NCBI GenBank assembly: GCA_014238425.1
Contig: JABABD010000016.1
Coordinates: 186,001 to 250,000 of the forward strand
Direction: 5' to 3'
Length of the DNA: 64,000 nucleotides
Source: Flavobacteriaceae bacterium
GTDB taxonomy: Bacteria; Bacteroidota; Bacteroidia; Flavobacteriales; Flavobacteriaceae
In this document: one piece after another, positions 1-8,044 of the stretch
Layout of the letters: each line of letters opens with the position of its first letter
Numbering within the stretch: position 1 is the first letter of the stretch
Program-made: the position numbers and the translations under genes
The notes under the pieces: model-generated
Told to the model about the DNA's origin: nothing
Seen by the model: only the letters and a program-made list of their open reading frames with translations
Database searches by the model: none

Positions 1-1654
1 AGTTACTAAAACGTTTCAAGGTGCTAACACACCAGTTCTTAAAAATATATATTTAAGCTTTTTCTACGGAGCAAAAATCGGAATATTAGGCCTCAATGGT
101 TCTGGTAAATCTACCTTATTGAAGATTATAGCTGGAGTTGATAAAAATTATCAAGGAGATGTGGTGTTTTCTCAAGACTATTCGGTTGGATTGTTGGAGC
201 AAGAACCAAAACTTGACGATGATAAAACAGTATTAGAAGTGGTTCGAGAAGGAGCCGCAGAAACGGTAGCTATCCTCGATGAGTATAATAAGATCAATGA
301 CATGTTTGGTTTGGAAGAGATCTATTCTGATCCAGACAAGATGCAGAAACTTATGGATAAGCAAGCTGAGCTTCAAGATAAAATTGATGCGGCCAATGCT
401 TGGGAGCTCGATACAAAATTAGAAATCGCCATGGATGCGCTTCGCACTCCTGATAGCGATAAGAAAATTGGCGTATTGTCAGGTGGAGAACGTCGCCGTG
501 TAGCTTTATGTCGTTTATTGCTACAAGAACCTGATGTTTTACTGTTAGATGAACCTACTAACCACTTGGATGCAGAATCTGTACATTGGTTGGAGCATCA
601 TTTAGCACAATATAAGGGAACTGTTATTGCTGTAACCCATGATAGATACTTTTTAGATAATGTGGCTGGCTGGATTTTAGAGTTGGATAGAGGAGAAGGA
701 ATTCCTTGGAAAGGGAATTACTCGTCGTGGCTGGATCAGAAGTCTAAGCGTATGGCTCAGGAAAGTAAATCGGCATCTAAGCACCAGAAAACATTGGAGC
801 GTGAGCTGGAATGGGTACGTCAAGGTGCTAAAGGCAGGCAAACAAAGCAGAAGGCGCGTTTAAAGAATTATGACAAGTTAATGAGTCAAGATCAAAAACA
901 ACTTGATGAGAAACTAGAAATATATATCCCAAATGGTCCACGACTTGGAACTAATGTGATTCAAGCGTCGGGAGTTAGTAAGGGATACGATGACAAATTA
1001 CTTTATGAAGATTTGAATTTCGATTTGCCTCAAGCTGGAATTGTAGGTGTGATTGGCCCTAATGGTGCAGGAAAGACCACTATTTTTAGAATGATTATGG
1101 GTGAAGAAACTCCTGATAAAGGAGAATTTAAGGTTGGAGATACAGCGCAACTAGCTTATGTGGATCAGAAACATTCTAATATTGACCCTGAAAAATCTAT
1201 TTGGCAAAACTTTAGTGATGAGCAGGAATTGGTAATGATGGGAGGTAAGCAAGTAAATTCTAGAGCGTATTTAAGTCGTTTTAACTTTAGCGGAAGTGAG
1301 CAAAATAAGAAAGTTAAATTGCTTTCTGGAGGTGAAAGAAACCGTTTGCACTTAGCCATGACTCTTAAAGAAGAAGGTAATGTATTACTGTTGGACGAAC
1401 CTACTAATGATCTTGATGTCAATACATTACGAGCTTTAGAAGAGGGGCTGGAGAATTTTGCAGGTTGTGCCGTTGTGATAAGTCACGACCGATGGTTTTT
1501 AGACAGGATCTGTACACATATTTTAGCTTTTGAAGGTGACTCACAAGTCTATTTCTTTGAAGGTGGTTTCTCTGAATATGAAGAAAACAAGAAGAAACGT
1601 TTAGGCGGTGACTTAATGCCAAAACGAATTAAGTATAAGAAGCTTACTCGCTAA
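1..1654 (+). CDS. ettA: Energy-dependent translational throttle protein EttA (ABC-F), 5' end cut by window
   Basis: ABC-F ATPase that binds the ribosomal E site and gates the first elongation steps according to the ATP/ADP ratio; cytoplasmic. Reading from base 2 gives 550 residues without an ATG, so the gene starts just outside the window; the family is about 555-565 aa, so only about ten residues are missing. The first Walker A (GLNGSGKST) is at visible residues 30-38, followed by the signature LSGGERRR and the Walker B LLLDEPTNHLD. A second cassette has GPNGAGKTT, LSGGERNR and LLLDEPTNDLD. The basic linker between the cassettes (KGRQTKQKARLKNYD) is the P-site-tRNA interaction motif. Both cassettes look intact. 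Confidence 0.95.
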   Translation, partial: VTKTFQGANTPVLKNIYLSFFYGAKIGILGLNGSGKSTLLKIIAGVDKNYQGDVVFSQDYSVGLLEQEPKLDDDKTVLEVVREGAAETVAILDEYNKINDMFGLEEIYSDPDKMQKLMDKQAELQDKIDAANAWELDTKLEIAMDALRTPDSDKKIGVLSGGERRRVALCRLLLQEPDVLLLDEPTNHLDAESVHWLEHHLAQYKGTVIAVTHDRYFLDNVAGWILELDRGEGIPWKGNYSSWLDQKSKRMAQESKSASKHQKTLERELEWVRQGAKGRQTKQKARLKNYDKLMSQDQKQLDEKLEIYIPNGPRLGTNVIQASGVSKGYDDKLLYEDLNFDLPQAGIVGVIGPNGAGKTTIFRMIMGEETPDKGEFKVGDTAQLAYVDQKHSNIDPEKSIWQNFSDEQELVMMGGKQVNSRAYLSRFNFSGSEQNKKVKLLSGGERNRLHLAMTLKEEGNVLLLDEPTNDLDVNTLRALEEGLENFAGCAVVISHDRWFLDRICTHILAFEGDSQVYFFEGGFSEYEENKKKRLGGDLMPKRIKYKKLTR

Positions 1655-1672
1655 TACTAAGCAAGTTTATCA

Positions 1673-1837
1673 TTATTGTTGTCTGGTGTATTTCTTGATA
1701 TCTACTTCTGATGTGGTATTCATCCCTAATATAGTAGCATCAAATTTTTGTATCAATTTTTTGTTTGCTTGTTTTAAATAAATATACTGTATTAAAGCAA
1801 ATAAAAATGGAGATATAATTATTGATAAGATTACCAT
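1673..1837 (-). CDS. Small one-helix membrane protein, 54 aa
   Basis: Not a recognised family. The ORF runs from ATG at 1837 to TAA at 1673. An N-terminal hydrophobic helix (about residues 2-20) is followed by a polar tail rich in Lys and Thr. It starts three bases after the stop codon of the 79-aa membrane protein upstream on the same strand, so the two are probably cotranscribed and translationally coupled. It is the fourth and last member of a row of tiny membrane proteins ending next to ettA, which converges on it. The position, spacing and membrane helix support a real gene; there is no functional evidence. Confidence 0.5.
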   Translation of the reverse strand: MVILSIIISPFLFALIQYIYLKQANKKLIQKFDATILGMNTTSEVDIKKYTRQQ

Positions 1838-1840
1838 CTG

Positions 1841-2080
1841 CTAAGAGTTTAAGCTTTTTAAACGCTTAATTTCATTTCTTAATTGATTGCTTCTAACTAA
1901 GCTAAAAACCAATAGGACCAAGATGGTAATAAGGGCAATTGATAAAATGGTAGTAAGTCTTGATAACTCAAGAGCTTCCTGTTGTTGTTTAAATTGCTCA
2001 TGTACTTGTTTTTTGGCTTCTAGCGAAGCATCAGATTGAAAAATCAAGTAGTTAATTGTAAATAAGAATTTAGATAACAT
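1841..2080 (-). CDS. Small one-helix membrane protein, 79 aa, paralogue of its neighbour
   Basis: Unrecognised. An amphipathic or partly hydrophobic N-terminus (residues 1-15) and a charged stretch lead into a strong transmembrane helix (LTTILSIALITILVLLVFSL), then a short basic tail (NEIKRLKS). The helix and tail closely resemble those of the 69-aa protein encoded just upstream (LSTILSIALI..., AEIKQSK), so the two are tandem duplicates. It belongs to the four-gene row at 1673-2576, all on the minus strand with gaps of 3-26 bases. Such proteins can be regulatory microproteins or one-helix accessory subunits, but nothing in the sequence decides this. Confidence 0.6.
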   Translation of the reverse strand: MLSKFLFTINYLIFQSDASLEAKKQVHEQFKQQQEALELSRLTTILSIALITILVLLVFSLVRSNQLRNEIKRLKSLNS

Positions 2081-2103
2081 AGGTGGTTGGAGCTAATTTA
2101 GAA

Positions 2104-2313
2104 TTACATATTGACTTTTGATTGTTTTATCTCAGCTTTTAGTTTTGAAACCTTATAACGACTTACGATTAATAGAGTTATAACAATTATAAGAGCAATT
2201 GATAAAATAGTAGATAGCTTATTAAAAGCATCCATGCCATTCTTATAAGCCTCAACTTGAGAATGAGTATTAACTCCAGATTGAAGCAAGAAAAAACAGA
2301 ATTTTAAAAACAT
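2104..2313 (-). CDS. Small one-helix membrane protein, 69 aa, paralogue of its neighbour
   Basis: Unrecognised. A hydrophobic N-terminus (MFLKFCFFLL) is followed by a polar linker and a transmembrane helix (LSTILSIALIIVITLLIV) with a short basic C-terminal tail. The order of parts and the helix sequence match the 79-aa protein downstream, which indicates tandem duplication. Gaps to the neighbours are 23 and 26 bases on the same strand, so the row is probably one transcript. Confidence 0.6.
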   Translation of the reverse strand: MFLKFCFFLLQSGVNTHSQVEAYKNGMDAFNKLSTILSIALIIVITLLIVSRYKVSKLKAEIKQSKVNM

Positions 2314-2339
2314 AAGCGTATTAGATTATATATAATCTA

Positions 2340-2576
2340 TTAAGAGTCATTGCTGTACGAATGTGTCTCAGTAAAGTCGCGATAAGCTTCTTCAGGTTTG
2401 TCTTTCAAGTTTAAATCAATGGATTCCATTAATTTCCGATTCTCTTCATTGAGTTTTCTAGTTTTTCGAATACCAGAAATCAATAAAATCAAGAAAAATA
2501 AAGCAATGGAGCCAAAGGATAGGATAATACCTTCCGACGCAGTTAACACCAATAATAAGGCTATGAAATTTACCAT
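2340..2576 (-). CDS. Small membrane protein, 78 aa, first of the row
   Basis: Unrecognised. Nearly the whole N-terminal half is hydrophobic (residues 2-35, one long or two short helices), followed by a basic patch (IRKTRKLNEENRKLME) and an acidic tail. It has the hydrophobic helix plus charged tail of the other members, but no clear sequence match to them. It is the promoter-proximal gene of the minus-strand row. The 280 bases upstream, shared with the divergent coiled-coil operon, must hold the promoters of both. Confidence 0.55.
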   Translation of the reverse strand: MVNFIALLLVLTASEGIILSFGSIALFFLILLISGIRKTRKLNEENRKLMESIDLNLKDKPEEAYRDFTETHSYSNDS

Positions 2577-2665
2577 GGCAAGCAGATTGATTATGATTTG
2601 AGGGAGACCAAATATACCATTAATTATTTAATTATCAAGTAGTTCATCGAAAAGTGAGAAGATTA

Positions 2666-2686
2666 GTTATTAACAGTGTTATTAAC
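2666..2686. repeat. 9-bp direct repeat in the divergent promoter region
   Basis: GTTATTAAC occurs at 2666-2674 and 2678-2686, a 12-base period, in the 280-base region between the microprotein row and the AAA+ operon. The spacing suits a regulator binding on one face of the DNA, but no regulator is encoded nearby. In such AT-rich DNA chance is possible. Apart from this repeat the 2577-2856 region shows only AT-rich promoter-like DNA. Confidence 0.25.
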
Positions 2687-2856
2687 TAAGTTTTGTAGTA
2701 TACCTATTGTTTCATGAATATGTCTACCTATTCTAAAATGTAACATTTTGTATATTTTTACTACATATATTTTAAGTGATTTCTCTTTCGTTAAGTGATA
2801 ATTTTTCACGAAATTGCTTATCCTTAAAACAAGTTCAACAATCAAAACACATACCT

Positions 2857-4206
2857 ATGTCTGACGACTTCGATTTATTAGAAACCAATTCCAACGAAAA
2901 AACTGAAAAAGTAGATGTTAATTGGGGAAAGGCTATTGACCAAATGAAATCTAAATTGGCGCAAGAAGATGATCCAGAAAGTCGTCAAAAGATTCTAAAT
3001 GCGACCTTAGATAATGTTGTAGATATGGCAGAAAAGGATAGAAGTACACTTCTTGACGCTATTAAAGATCTTACAGACTATCAAGATGAAGTTGGTATTA
3101 TGTTCGAAGGGTTTTCGGCACTTAATGCAGCCGAACAAAAAATTATTGACGATGCCGTTAAACGTTTAGAACGTGCTAAAGTAGAACTGGAGGATGCCAA
3201 TAATAAACCAGATACTTGGTGGAATAACCTCTGGGGAAGAAAGAGCAAGATCAAAAAGGCAGAAGAAGAACTTAAAACGGCGCAAAAAGAACGAGATGCT
3301 TCAGATAACAAAGCAAAAGCTATGTTCCAACAGCGTATTGAAAATGCTGATGTACAAACCTTATTAAACGAGTTATCATTTAAAAGTCAAGCGGCAATTA
3401 AGCGCTTAAAGGATCGTGAAGTAGAAATTAAGGAAGTAGAGGAAAGCCTTAAAACGGCCATTGTTGAAGCTAGTAATAACCATACCAAAGCACTTCAAAA
3501 GAAAAAAGAAGTCGAAGCAAAATTAGAAGAACAATATGCGCTATTGAAACAAGCGCGTCAGGCTTTAGAAGAAGTTGCAGATAAACAATCTACAGAATAT
3601 TCTGATGCATTAGCAAAAGTAACGCAGTTAGAGCAGAAGGTAGAAGAGCTAGAAGGTCTTAAAAATGCTTATACTACACTTGCAGCTTCAAAAGATAGCT
3701 TTGTACATAAGCATAATTTAACGATCAAGGTGTTAACGTCATTGCGTAGTAATTTGCAAACACATCGTGCTAAATTGAAAAGTGATACAGATGAGCGTTT
3801 AAAATATTATGATGGTTATGTTGTGGCTTTAAAGGCACGTACAGATCAAGAATTTGCTGCTATTTTAGAGCACTTAGGTGTCAAAACTGATGAACATATA
3901 GGAGAAACTCTTGCGGCTATGCATACAGCAAGCGCTAAAGCACGTCAGGAAATGATGGATAACATTCCTGTGCATGAAAAAGTAATGCAGGGAGTTTATG
4001 GAAGTTATGCAGAGGCTTTACAGGAAATTAGAGAAAAGGATAAGAGCATTCAGAAAAATTTTGCTGAGCGTTATGGTATTGATATGAAAGAAATTTTTGA
4101 AGAATATTATGCAGCAGATCCGGATGCTCCATCTGGAGACGATGATAATGGAGGAGAACCTGACGGTAATGCAAAGCCTGAAGGCGAAGACGATTTGTTA
4201 TCTTAA
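2857..4206 (+). CDS. Large cytoplasmic coiled-coil protein, TelA-like in character
   Basis: 449 aa with no signal peptide or membrane helix. Long coiled coils (about residues 75-300) are interrupted near residue 120 by a Trp-rich insert (TWWNNLWGRKSK), followed by a helical region and an acidic disordered tail ending GEDDLLS. The composition and helical layout resemble toxic-anion-resistance (TelA) and so-called microtubule-binding annotations of bacterial coiled-coil proteins, but I see no diagnostic motif. An in-frame ATG lies upstream at 2776; I chose ATG 2857 (MSDDFDLLE) because the extra residues lie in AT-rich promoter-like DNA. It is first in the operon with the AAA+ ATPase and may be its partner or substrate. 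Confidence 0.75.
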   Translation: MSDDFDLLETNSNEKTEKVDVNWGKAIDQMKSKLAQEDDPESRQKILNATLDNVVDMAEKDRSTLLDAIKDLTDYQDEVGIMFEGFSALNAAEQKIIDDAVKRLERAKVELEDANNKPDTWWNNLWGRKSKIKKAEEELKTAQKERDASDNKAKAMFQQRIENADVQTLLNELSFKSQAAIKRLKDREVEIKEVEESLKTAIVEASNNHTKALQKKKEVEAKLEEQYALLKQARQALEEVADKQSTEYSDALAKVTQLEQKVEELEGLKNAYTTLAASKDSFVHKHNLTIKVLTSLRSNLQTHRAKLKSDTDERLKYYDGYVVALKARTDQEFAAILEHLGVKTDEHIGETLAAMHTASAKARQEMMDNIPVHEKVMQGVYGSYAEALQEIREKDKSIQKNFAERYGIDMKEIFEEYYAADPDAPSGDDDNGGEPDGNAKPEGEDDLLS

Positions 4207-4214
4207 AATAATTT

Positions 4215-4365
4215 GAGCGTTCCGTTTCCATCTCTGGCTTAGTCAAGAGAAGGAAACGGAAGGCTTTCCGCAGTCGCTTTTATTGCGCAACCTTGAGTAG
4301 AGTCGAAAAGCCTCAAACAGCAATAAAGAGCTCCGACAAATGCTTCAATCCTTAACGCATATCAA
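4215..4365. repeat. Composite palindromic intergenic repeat
   Basis: Bases 4220-4261 form a long hairpin: ten pairs (TTCCGTTTCC / GGAAACGGAA), one A-A mismatch, five more pairs (TCTCT / AGAGA) and a ten-base loop. Further on, CTTTTATTGC near 4277 and GCAATAAAGAG near 4320 form an outer inverted repeat around a GC-richer core. The layout resembles the REP-like intergenic repeats that I associate with flavobacterial genomes. It separates the coiled-coil gene from the rest of the operon and could act as an RNA-processing or attenuation site. Confidence 0.5.
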
Positions 4366-4378
4366 CACAACAATATAT

Positions 4379-4558
4379 ATGAATAAAAGAACTTTATTTT
4401 TAGCTGCAATTGTATTTACAGCTTGTGTAGCCTTGTACTTTATTTACAATTCCAACGATCATATCGAATGTGAAATTAAAACAGAAGTGACCTATGGATC
4501 CAAAGGAGAAAAAATAATTACAGATACGCACATCTGTAAAGAGAAATTCAACCTATAA
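4379..4558 (+). CDS. Small membrane-anchored protein, 59 aa
   Basis: Unrecognised. One N-terminal hydrophobic segment (about residues 5-22, LFLAAIVFTACVALYFIY) is followed by a polar extracytoplasmic-looking tail with two cysteines (HIECE, HICKE) about 20 residues apart that could form a disulfide. The sequence around the first Cys (FTAC) is a poor lipobox. The open frame extends upstream to 4340, but that part overlaps the intergenic repeat, so ATG 4379 is the better start. It lies 29 bases before the 357-aa gene on the same strand. Confidence 0.55.
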   Translation: MNKRTLFLAAIVFTACVALYFIYNSNDHIECEIKTEVTYGSKGEKIITDTHICKEKFNL

Positions 4559-4587
4559 TATTAAATAAGAATCCAGAATACGTAAAC

Positions 4588-5661
4588 ATGTCTATAAATC
4601 ATATTGTAACCCCTCTAGATTCTGCCGTTCTCGACTCTAAAGAACAGTATGCTTTTTATCATAAAATGGTCGAGCATGCATTAAAGGAGCTCATTGAGAG
4701 CATGAACTCTAATAATCTATGTAATGAGCAAGAACTGGTGTTTTTTAAGCAATATTGCGATTTGCTGCTCTATTCTATCGAAGCGATGCGTGTTAAATAC
4801 ATGTATGATGACGAAGATAACATGAAGATAGATCTTACTGAATCGGGGTTTCCTAATTACTTAGAGTTTCGCTATCTCTTTAATGACCTAGGATTACGTG
4901 ATAATTACATTCAGAAACTTCCAGATCTTGATGTTATAAAAGAAGATTTCCTAGATACTTTGCTTAGAAAAAAAGAGCATGTTAGCAAGCGAAAACTATT
5001 CCAAGCAGCATCCTTAAGGTATTATACTACGGTCGACCAGAAATATATCTACAATCGGTTTGTGCAGGGTAAGATTGTGGATGCGCCCAAAGACGTCAGT
5101 TCAAAATATATGACGAGTTGGAGTTTTTATGATGTGACTTTTAATAGACCATTTATATGTTTTATGTATTTTGATTACAAAGGAGGTAATGCTTTAAAAG
5201 ATAGAAATGCTATTTATGAAGTTCTTAAAAATTCAGCAGACAGACATATGGATTTAGATACTATGGCATACGGTATTGATAGAAAATTACCAGACATACT
5301 TCCAAAACATATTAAACGTATTGATTTAGGACCATTACATAATGTATTTGCCAAGGATGAACATATAATGACGCATTCCATACTCGAAAGTATTTCTAAA
5401 AAAGAGATTCCTTTAGAATCTTTCGCATTCTCACTCCAAATCGATGAAGTGTTTTCAGGTAGTGAATTTAAGGAGGGCAGCTATTTCAGCAAACAAACGC
5501 TTCAAAAATGGGACTACGTTCTTAAACAACCTTATGTCTTTGCGCCACATCGTATTATTCAATTGCTTTATAATAAAGCACCTGAGTTAATGAATAAATT
5601 AAAAAAAGCACCTTTTCAAGTAGGAAGTATTGAGTCTGCAGTCGGCAGTAATAAGATTTAA
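4588..5661 (+). CDS. Conserved-looking protein of unknown function, 357 aa, in the AAA+ operon
   Basis: No recognised domain, signal peptide or membrane helix, so probably cytoplasmic. The N-terminal third is helical and acidic; the middle contains an aromatic-rich segment (SWSFYDVTFNRPFICFMYFDYKGG) that looks like a beta-strand core. The last residues (ESAVGSNKI) are encoded by heptamer repeat DNA at 5633-5652, so the native C-terminus may have been replaced when the next gene arrived. It is cotranscribed with the downstream genes; the gap to the four-helix-bundle gene is only five bases. Confidence 0.65.
   Translation: MSINHIVTPLDSAVLDSKEQYAFYHKMVEHALKELIESMNSNNLCNEQELVFFKQYCDLLLYSIEAMRVKYMYDDEDNMKIDLTESGFPNYLEFRYLFNDLGLRDNYIQKLPDLDVIKEDFLDTLLRKKEHVSKRKLFQAASLRYYTTVDQKYIYNRFVQGKIVDAPKDVSSKYMTSWSFYDVTFNRPFICFMYFDYKGGNALKDRNAIYEVLKNSADRHMDLDTMAYGIDRKLPDILPKHIKRIDLGPLHNVFAKDEHIMTHSILESISKKEIPLESFAFSLQIDEVFSGSEFKEGSYFSKQTLQKWDYVLKQPYVFAPHRIIQLLYNKAPELMNKLKKAPFQVGSIESAVGSNKI
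5633..5652 (-). repeat. Heptamer repeat block, left flank of the four-helix-bundle gene
   Basis: Read on the minus strand this is ATT, then ACTGCCG, ACTGCAG and ACT: tandem heptamers of the form ACTGNNN. The same heptamer type, in the opposite orientation, occurs at 6054-6077. The block encodes the last residues of the 357-aa protein. Confidence 0.6.
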
Positions 5662-5666
5662 GATAA

Positions 5667-6026
5667 ATGAGTTTTAAGACTTTGTTAGCATATCAAAAAG
5701 GATTTGATTTAGCAATGGAAATTTTCCAGATGTCTAAAAATTTCCCTAAATCAGAACAATTTGGACTGACTTCTCAAATAGTCAGGTCAAGTCGTTCAGT
5801 TTGTTCAAACATTACAGAAGGTTATAGGAAAAGACAGTATGAGAAACATTTCAAGAGTAAACTATCTGATTCTGATAGTGAAAATTCTGAAACCCAATTA
5901 TGGCTGGATTTTGCATTTGCTTGCGAATATATTTCAGAAGATAAAAGAAAAGAATTACAAAATAAAAGTGAAGAGATCGGGAAGCTCATCTATTATATGA
6001 TGAATAATCCTGATAAATTTAAATAA
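5667..6026 (+). CDS. Four-helix-bundle protein (S23 / bacterial IVS-protein family)
   Basis: 119 aa, the usual length of this family (TIGR02436), which was first seen in intervening sequences of 23S rRNA genes and also includes the Avd accessory protein of diversity-generating retroelements. Typical motifs are the opening (F-x-x-L-x-A-Y-Q-K-G), FPKSEQFGLTSQIVRSSRSV, SNITEG and the TQLWLDFA helix. It probably forms a basic pentameric barrel that binds nucleic acid; the role of stand-alone copies is unknown. It sits inside an otherwise coherent operon and is bracketed by inverted ACTGNNN heptamer blocks, so it is probably a late insertion. No reverse transcriptase or rRNA gene is nearby. Confidence 0.85.
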   Translation: MSFKTLLAYQKGFDLAMEIFQMSKNFPKSEQFGLTSQIVRSSRSVCSNITEGYRKRQYEKHFKSKLSDSDSENSETQLWLDFAFACEYISEDKRKELQNKSEEIGKLIYYMMNNPDKFK

Positions 6027-6053
6027 GTATTAAACTATCAAGTCCAAATGTAT

Positions 6054-6077
6054 ACTGCGGACTGATTACTGAAGACT
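6054..6077 (+). repeat. Heptamer repeat block, right flank of the four-helix-bundle gene
   Basis: Three tandem heptamers (ACTGCGG, ACTGATT, ACTGAAG) and a partial fourth (ACT). They match the ACTGNNN heptamers at 5633-5652, which point the other way, so the gene between them has inverted flanks about 400 bases apart. The block ends six bases before the AAA+ start codon. Confidence 0.6.
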
Positions 6078-6082
6078 AAACA

Positions 6083-8044
6083 ATGGAACACAATTCAACA
6101 TTCCCCATAAAACAATCAGAACTCGATATGCTTCGTGATGAAGCTGCATCATACATAAAAAGTGTGCAGTGGGAGCAAGGTATGCGAGCTAGAAATAAAG
6201 ATAAAGATGCTAAGGACGATTCTATTCTGTTGTATCTCTCACGGGCCAAAGGCAATGGCGGAACTGATGTGACGTCAGTCTCTAAAACCATTTTATCATT
6301 GAAGAAACGTTTGTTACCTGATTCAGTAGCTATTCCTTTACATCTCAATCAAACCTTATTGTCTGTTCAAGAAGGCATAGCATTAGGAATTTGGATAAAG
6401 GATAGCTATTATGATGCTTCTGGTTTGTCTGCATTAAGTGAGAACAAATCAGCATTAGGGAATGACCAAAAACGTGAATACGAAAGCAAAATGCAAACAG
6501 CTACGGCGTTCATGTTATATGCTGCTGCGTATAATATTATTCATAATTTAAAGACTGTTGCCTCAGATGATCTATCAGTTATGAAGAACAAGTTTGCTGG
6601 TATTCCAGAACTGTCATTCATGTCTCCGTTAAAAGGTATTTCCTGTTCTTTATATTATTACGATAAGTATTTGAGTCATCCAGACGTTGTAAAGTCTGAT
6701 AAAGATGTTGCCGATTTTACTGTGGTATATTTTGAGGCACTTATTGATGAGATTCAACTTCGTAAGAGTTCTTTGGAGTATACAGAAACCATTACAGATA
6801 GAACCTATAAGTTAGAGAATTCTGAGTTTGCCATTTCCGGCTGGGATAATGTGTTTGCTGGTACGGCTAAGAGTATAGAATTCAACAAGATACAGTTTGA
6901 GCAAATAGTTGGTAACCGTGATGCAAAGCACTTTGCACGACGTTTGACTGAACGTATGCTGAGTTACGATTTTATCGCTAAAAAGAACCCATTTCAAGAA
7001 TTAGGAGGTTTCATGCCAGTGTTTATGGGGTACGGAATTCCTGGAACTGGAAAGAGTATGTTAATCGCTGCTATTGCCACGCGATTGAAAGAACATTGTG
7101 ATAATTTGGATATTCCATTCTTGTTTCATCCTATGCCAGATACTTTGATATCGACGTTTCAAGGAGGATCTGCTGAAAAGATGGTAGAATGGATGAAACC
7201 ACTACAAGACCCATCAAAACTCATATTTGCACCGATTGATGATGCAGAGAATAATCTCCAAGAACGTACGGCGCAAGGTGTGTCTGCAGGAGTAAAAGAA
7301 GTTATCGGTGTATTCTTAAGATATACAGAAGGCGCTTATGCCGTTAATTATGGAAATAGCTCAATTGGCTTGTTTACCAACCTTCCTGAGATGCTAGATA
7401 AAGCAGTTATATCTCGTGTACAAGGACGATTCAAGATTGACGGTGCTAGGACAGAACACGATTTCTTAGATCAAGATCACTTGTGGTGGCGCAAACTTCA
7501 AGACACTATGCCAGATTTTATCAATATGAATGACCCAAAGGGGTATAATTACTTAGCGGATCAAGGTTTGGCAAAGAATATGGGAGAGATCTTAAACGTA
7601 TCGGACAAACCAAATGAAGAGCGCGTATTAGAAGCATACGATAAAACTATAAAGATTCATAAAACTAATGATCACGTATTTTACGCGACTTTGTACAAAG
7701 AAATTCAGAAGCTGTTTCCGTTTTTTTCCTCAAGAGATGTTAGGAATATTCAATCTGCGGTATCTTTACGATTAACTGATTTTGATTTAGAAAAAGACTG
7801 GTTCGAGAATCCAGACATATATTTCAAACAAGATTACGACACTAAGTTTGGTATGCTACAAGAATTGATGCGTTCGAATATGAAAGGCTTGGACTTTTCA
7901 GAAATAAGACGACAAGAGGTGGTACGTTATCTCGATAATGTAGCTACTATTGCTGATACAGATTTTAAACGAAAAGTGGATGCTAGAATCAATCAATTGA
8001 ATATAGAGTTAGAGGCTAGAGAGCAATTTGATGATGGAAAATAA
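6083..8044 (+). CDS. AAA+ family ATPase, atypical, 653 aa
   Basis: The N-terminal region of about 300 residues has no recognised domain and is followed by one AAA+ module. Walker A is GIPGTGKS at residues 318-325 (K324); the Walker B-like segment is LIFAPIDDAE at 380-389, with DDAE where most AAA+ proteins have DE or DD plus a small residue. A sensor-1-like SIGLFTN follows, then SRVQGRF, which carries a candidate arginine finger. A helical C-terminal region completes the protein. It is cytoplasmic and probably oligomeric. Its stop overlaps the start of nudK, so the two are translationally coupled. The coiled-coil first gene of the operon is a natural candidate partner. The substrate is unknown. 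Confidence 0.8.
   Translation: MEHNSTFPIKQSELDMLRDEAASYIKSVQWEQGMRARNKDKDAKDDSILLYLSRAKGNGGTDVTSVSKTILSLKKRLLPDSVAIPLHLNQTLLSVQEGIALGIWIKDSYYDASGLSALSENKSALGNDQKREYESKMQTATAFMLYAAAYNIIHNLKTVASDDLSVMKNKFAGIPELSFMSPLKGISCSLYYYDKYLSHPDVVKSDKDVADFTVVYFEALIDEIQLRKSSLEYTETITDRTYKLENSEFAISGWDNVFAGTAKSIEFNKIQFEQIVGNRDAKHFARRLTERMLSYDFIAKKNPFQELGGFMPVFMGYGIPGTGKSMLIAAIATRLKEHCDNLDIPFLFHPMPDTLISTFQGGSAEKMVEWMKPLQDPSKLIFAPIDDAENNLQERTAQGVSAGVKEVIGVFLRYTEGAYAVNYGNSSIGLFTNLPEMLDKAVISRVQGRFKIDGARTEHDFLDQDHLWWRKLQDTMPDFINMNDPKGYNYLADQGLAKNMGEILNVSDKPNEERVLEAYDKTIKIHKTNDHVFYATLYKEIQKLFPFFSSRDVRNIQSAVSLRLTDFDLEKDWFENPDIYFKQDYDTKFGMLQELMRSNMKGLDFSEIRRQEVVRYLDNVATIADTDFKRKVDARINQLNIELEAREQFDDGK

Noticed and set aside
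2857-4206. Tellurite-resistance or microtubule-binding protein as a firm call
   Set aside because: The resemblance rests on coiled coils and charge only; no diagnostic motif or TerD-type neighbour was seen.
4340-4378. Upstream start codon for the 59-aa membrane protein
   Set aside because: The extra residues are encoded by the intergenic repeat and do not look like a protein N-terminus.
5667-6026. Possible diversity-generating retroelement (Avd-like protein)
   Set aside because: No reverse transcriptase, template repeat or variable repeat is found nearby; only the protein family is shared.
5667-6026. Ribosomal protein S23 annotation
   Set aside because: The name is historical, from intervening sequences in 23S rRNA genes; it is not a ribosomal subunit and no rRNA gene is here.
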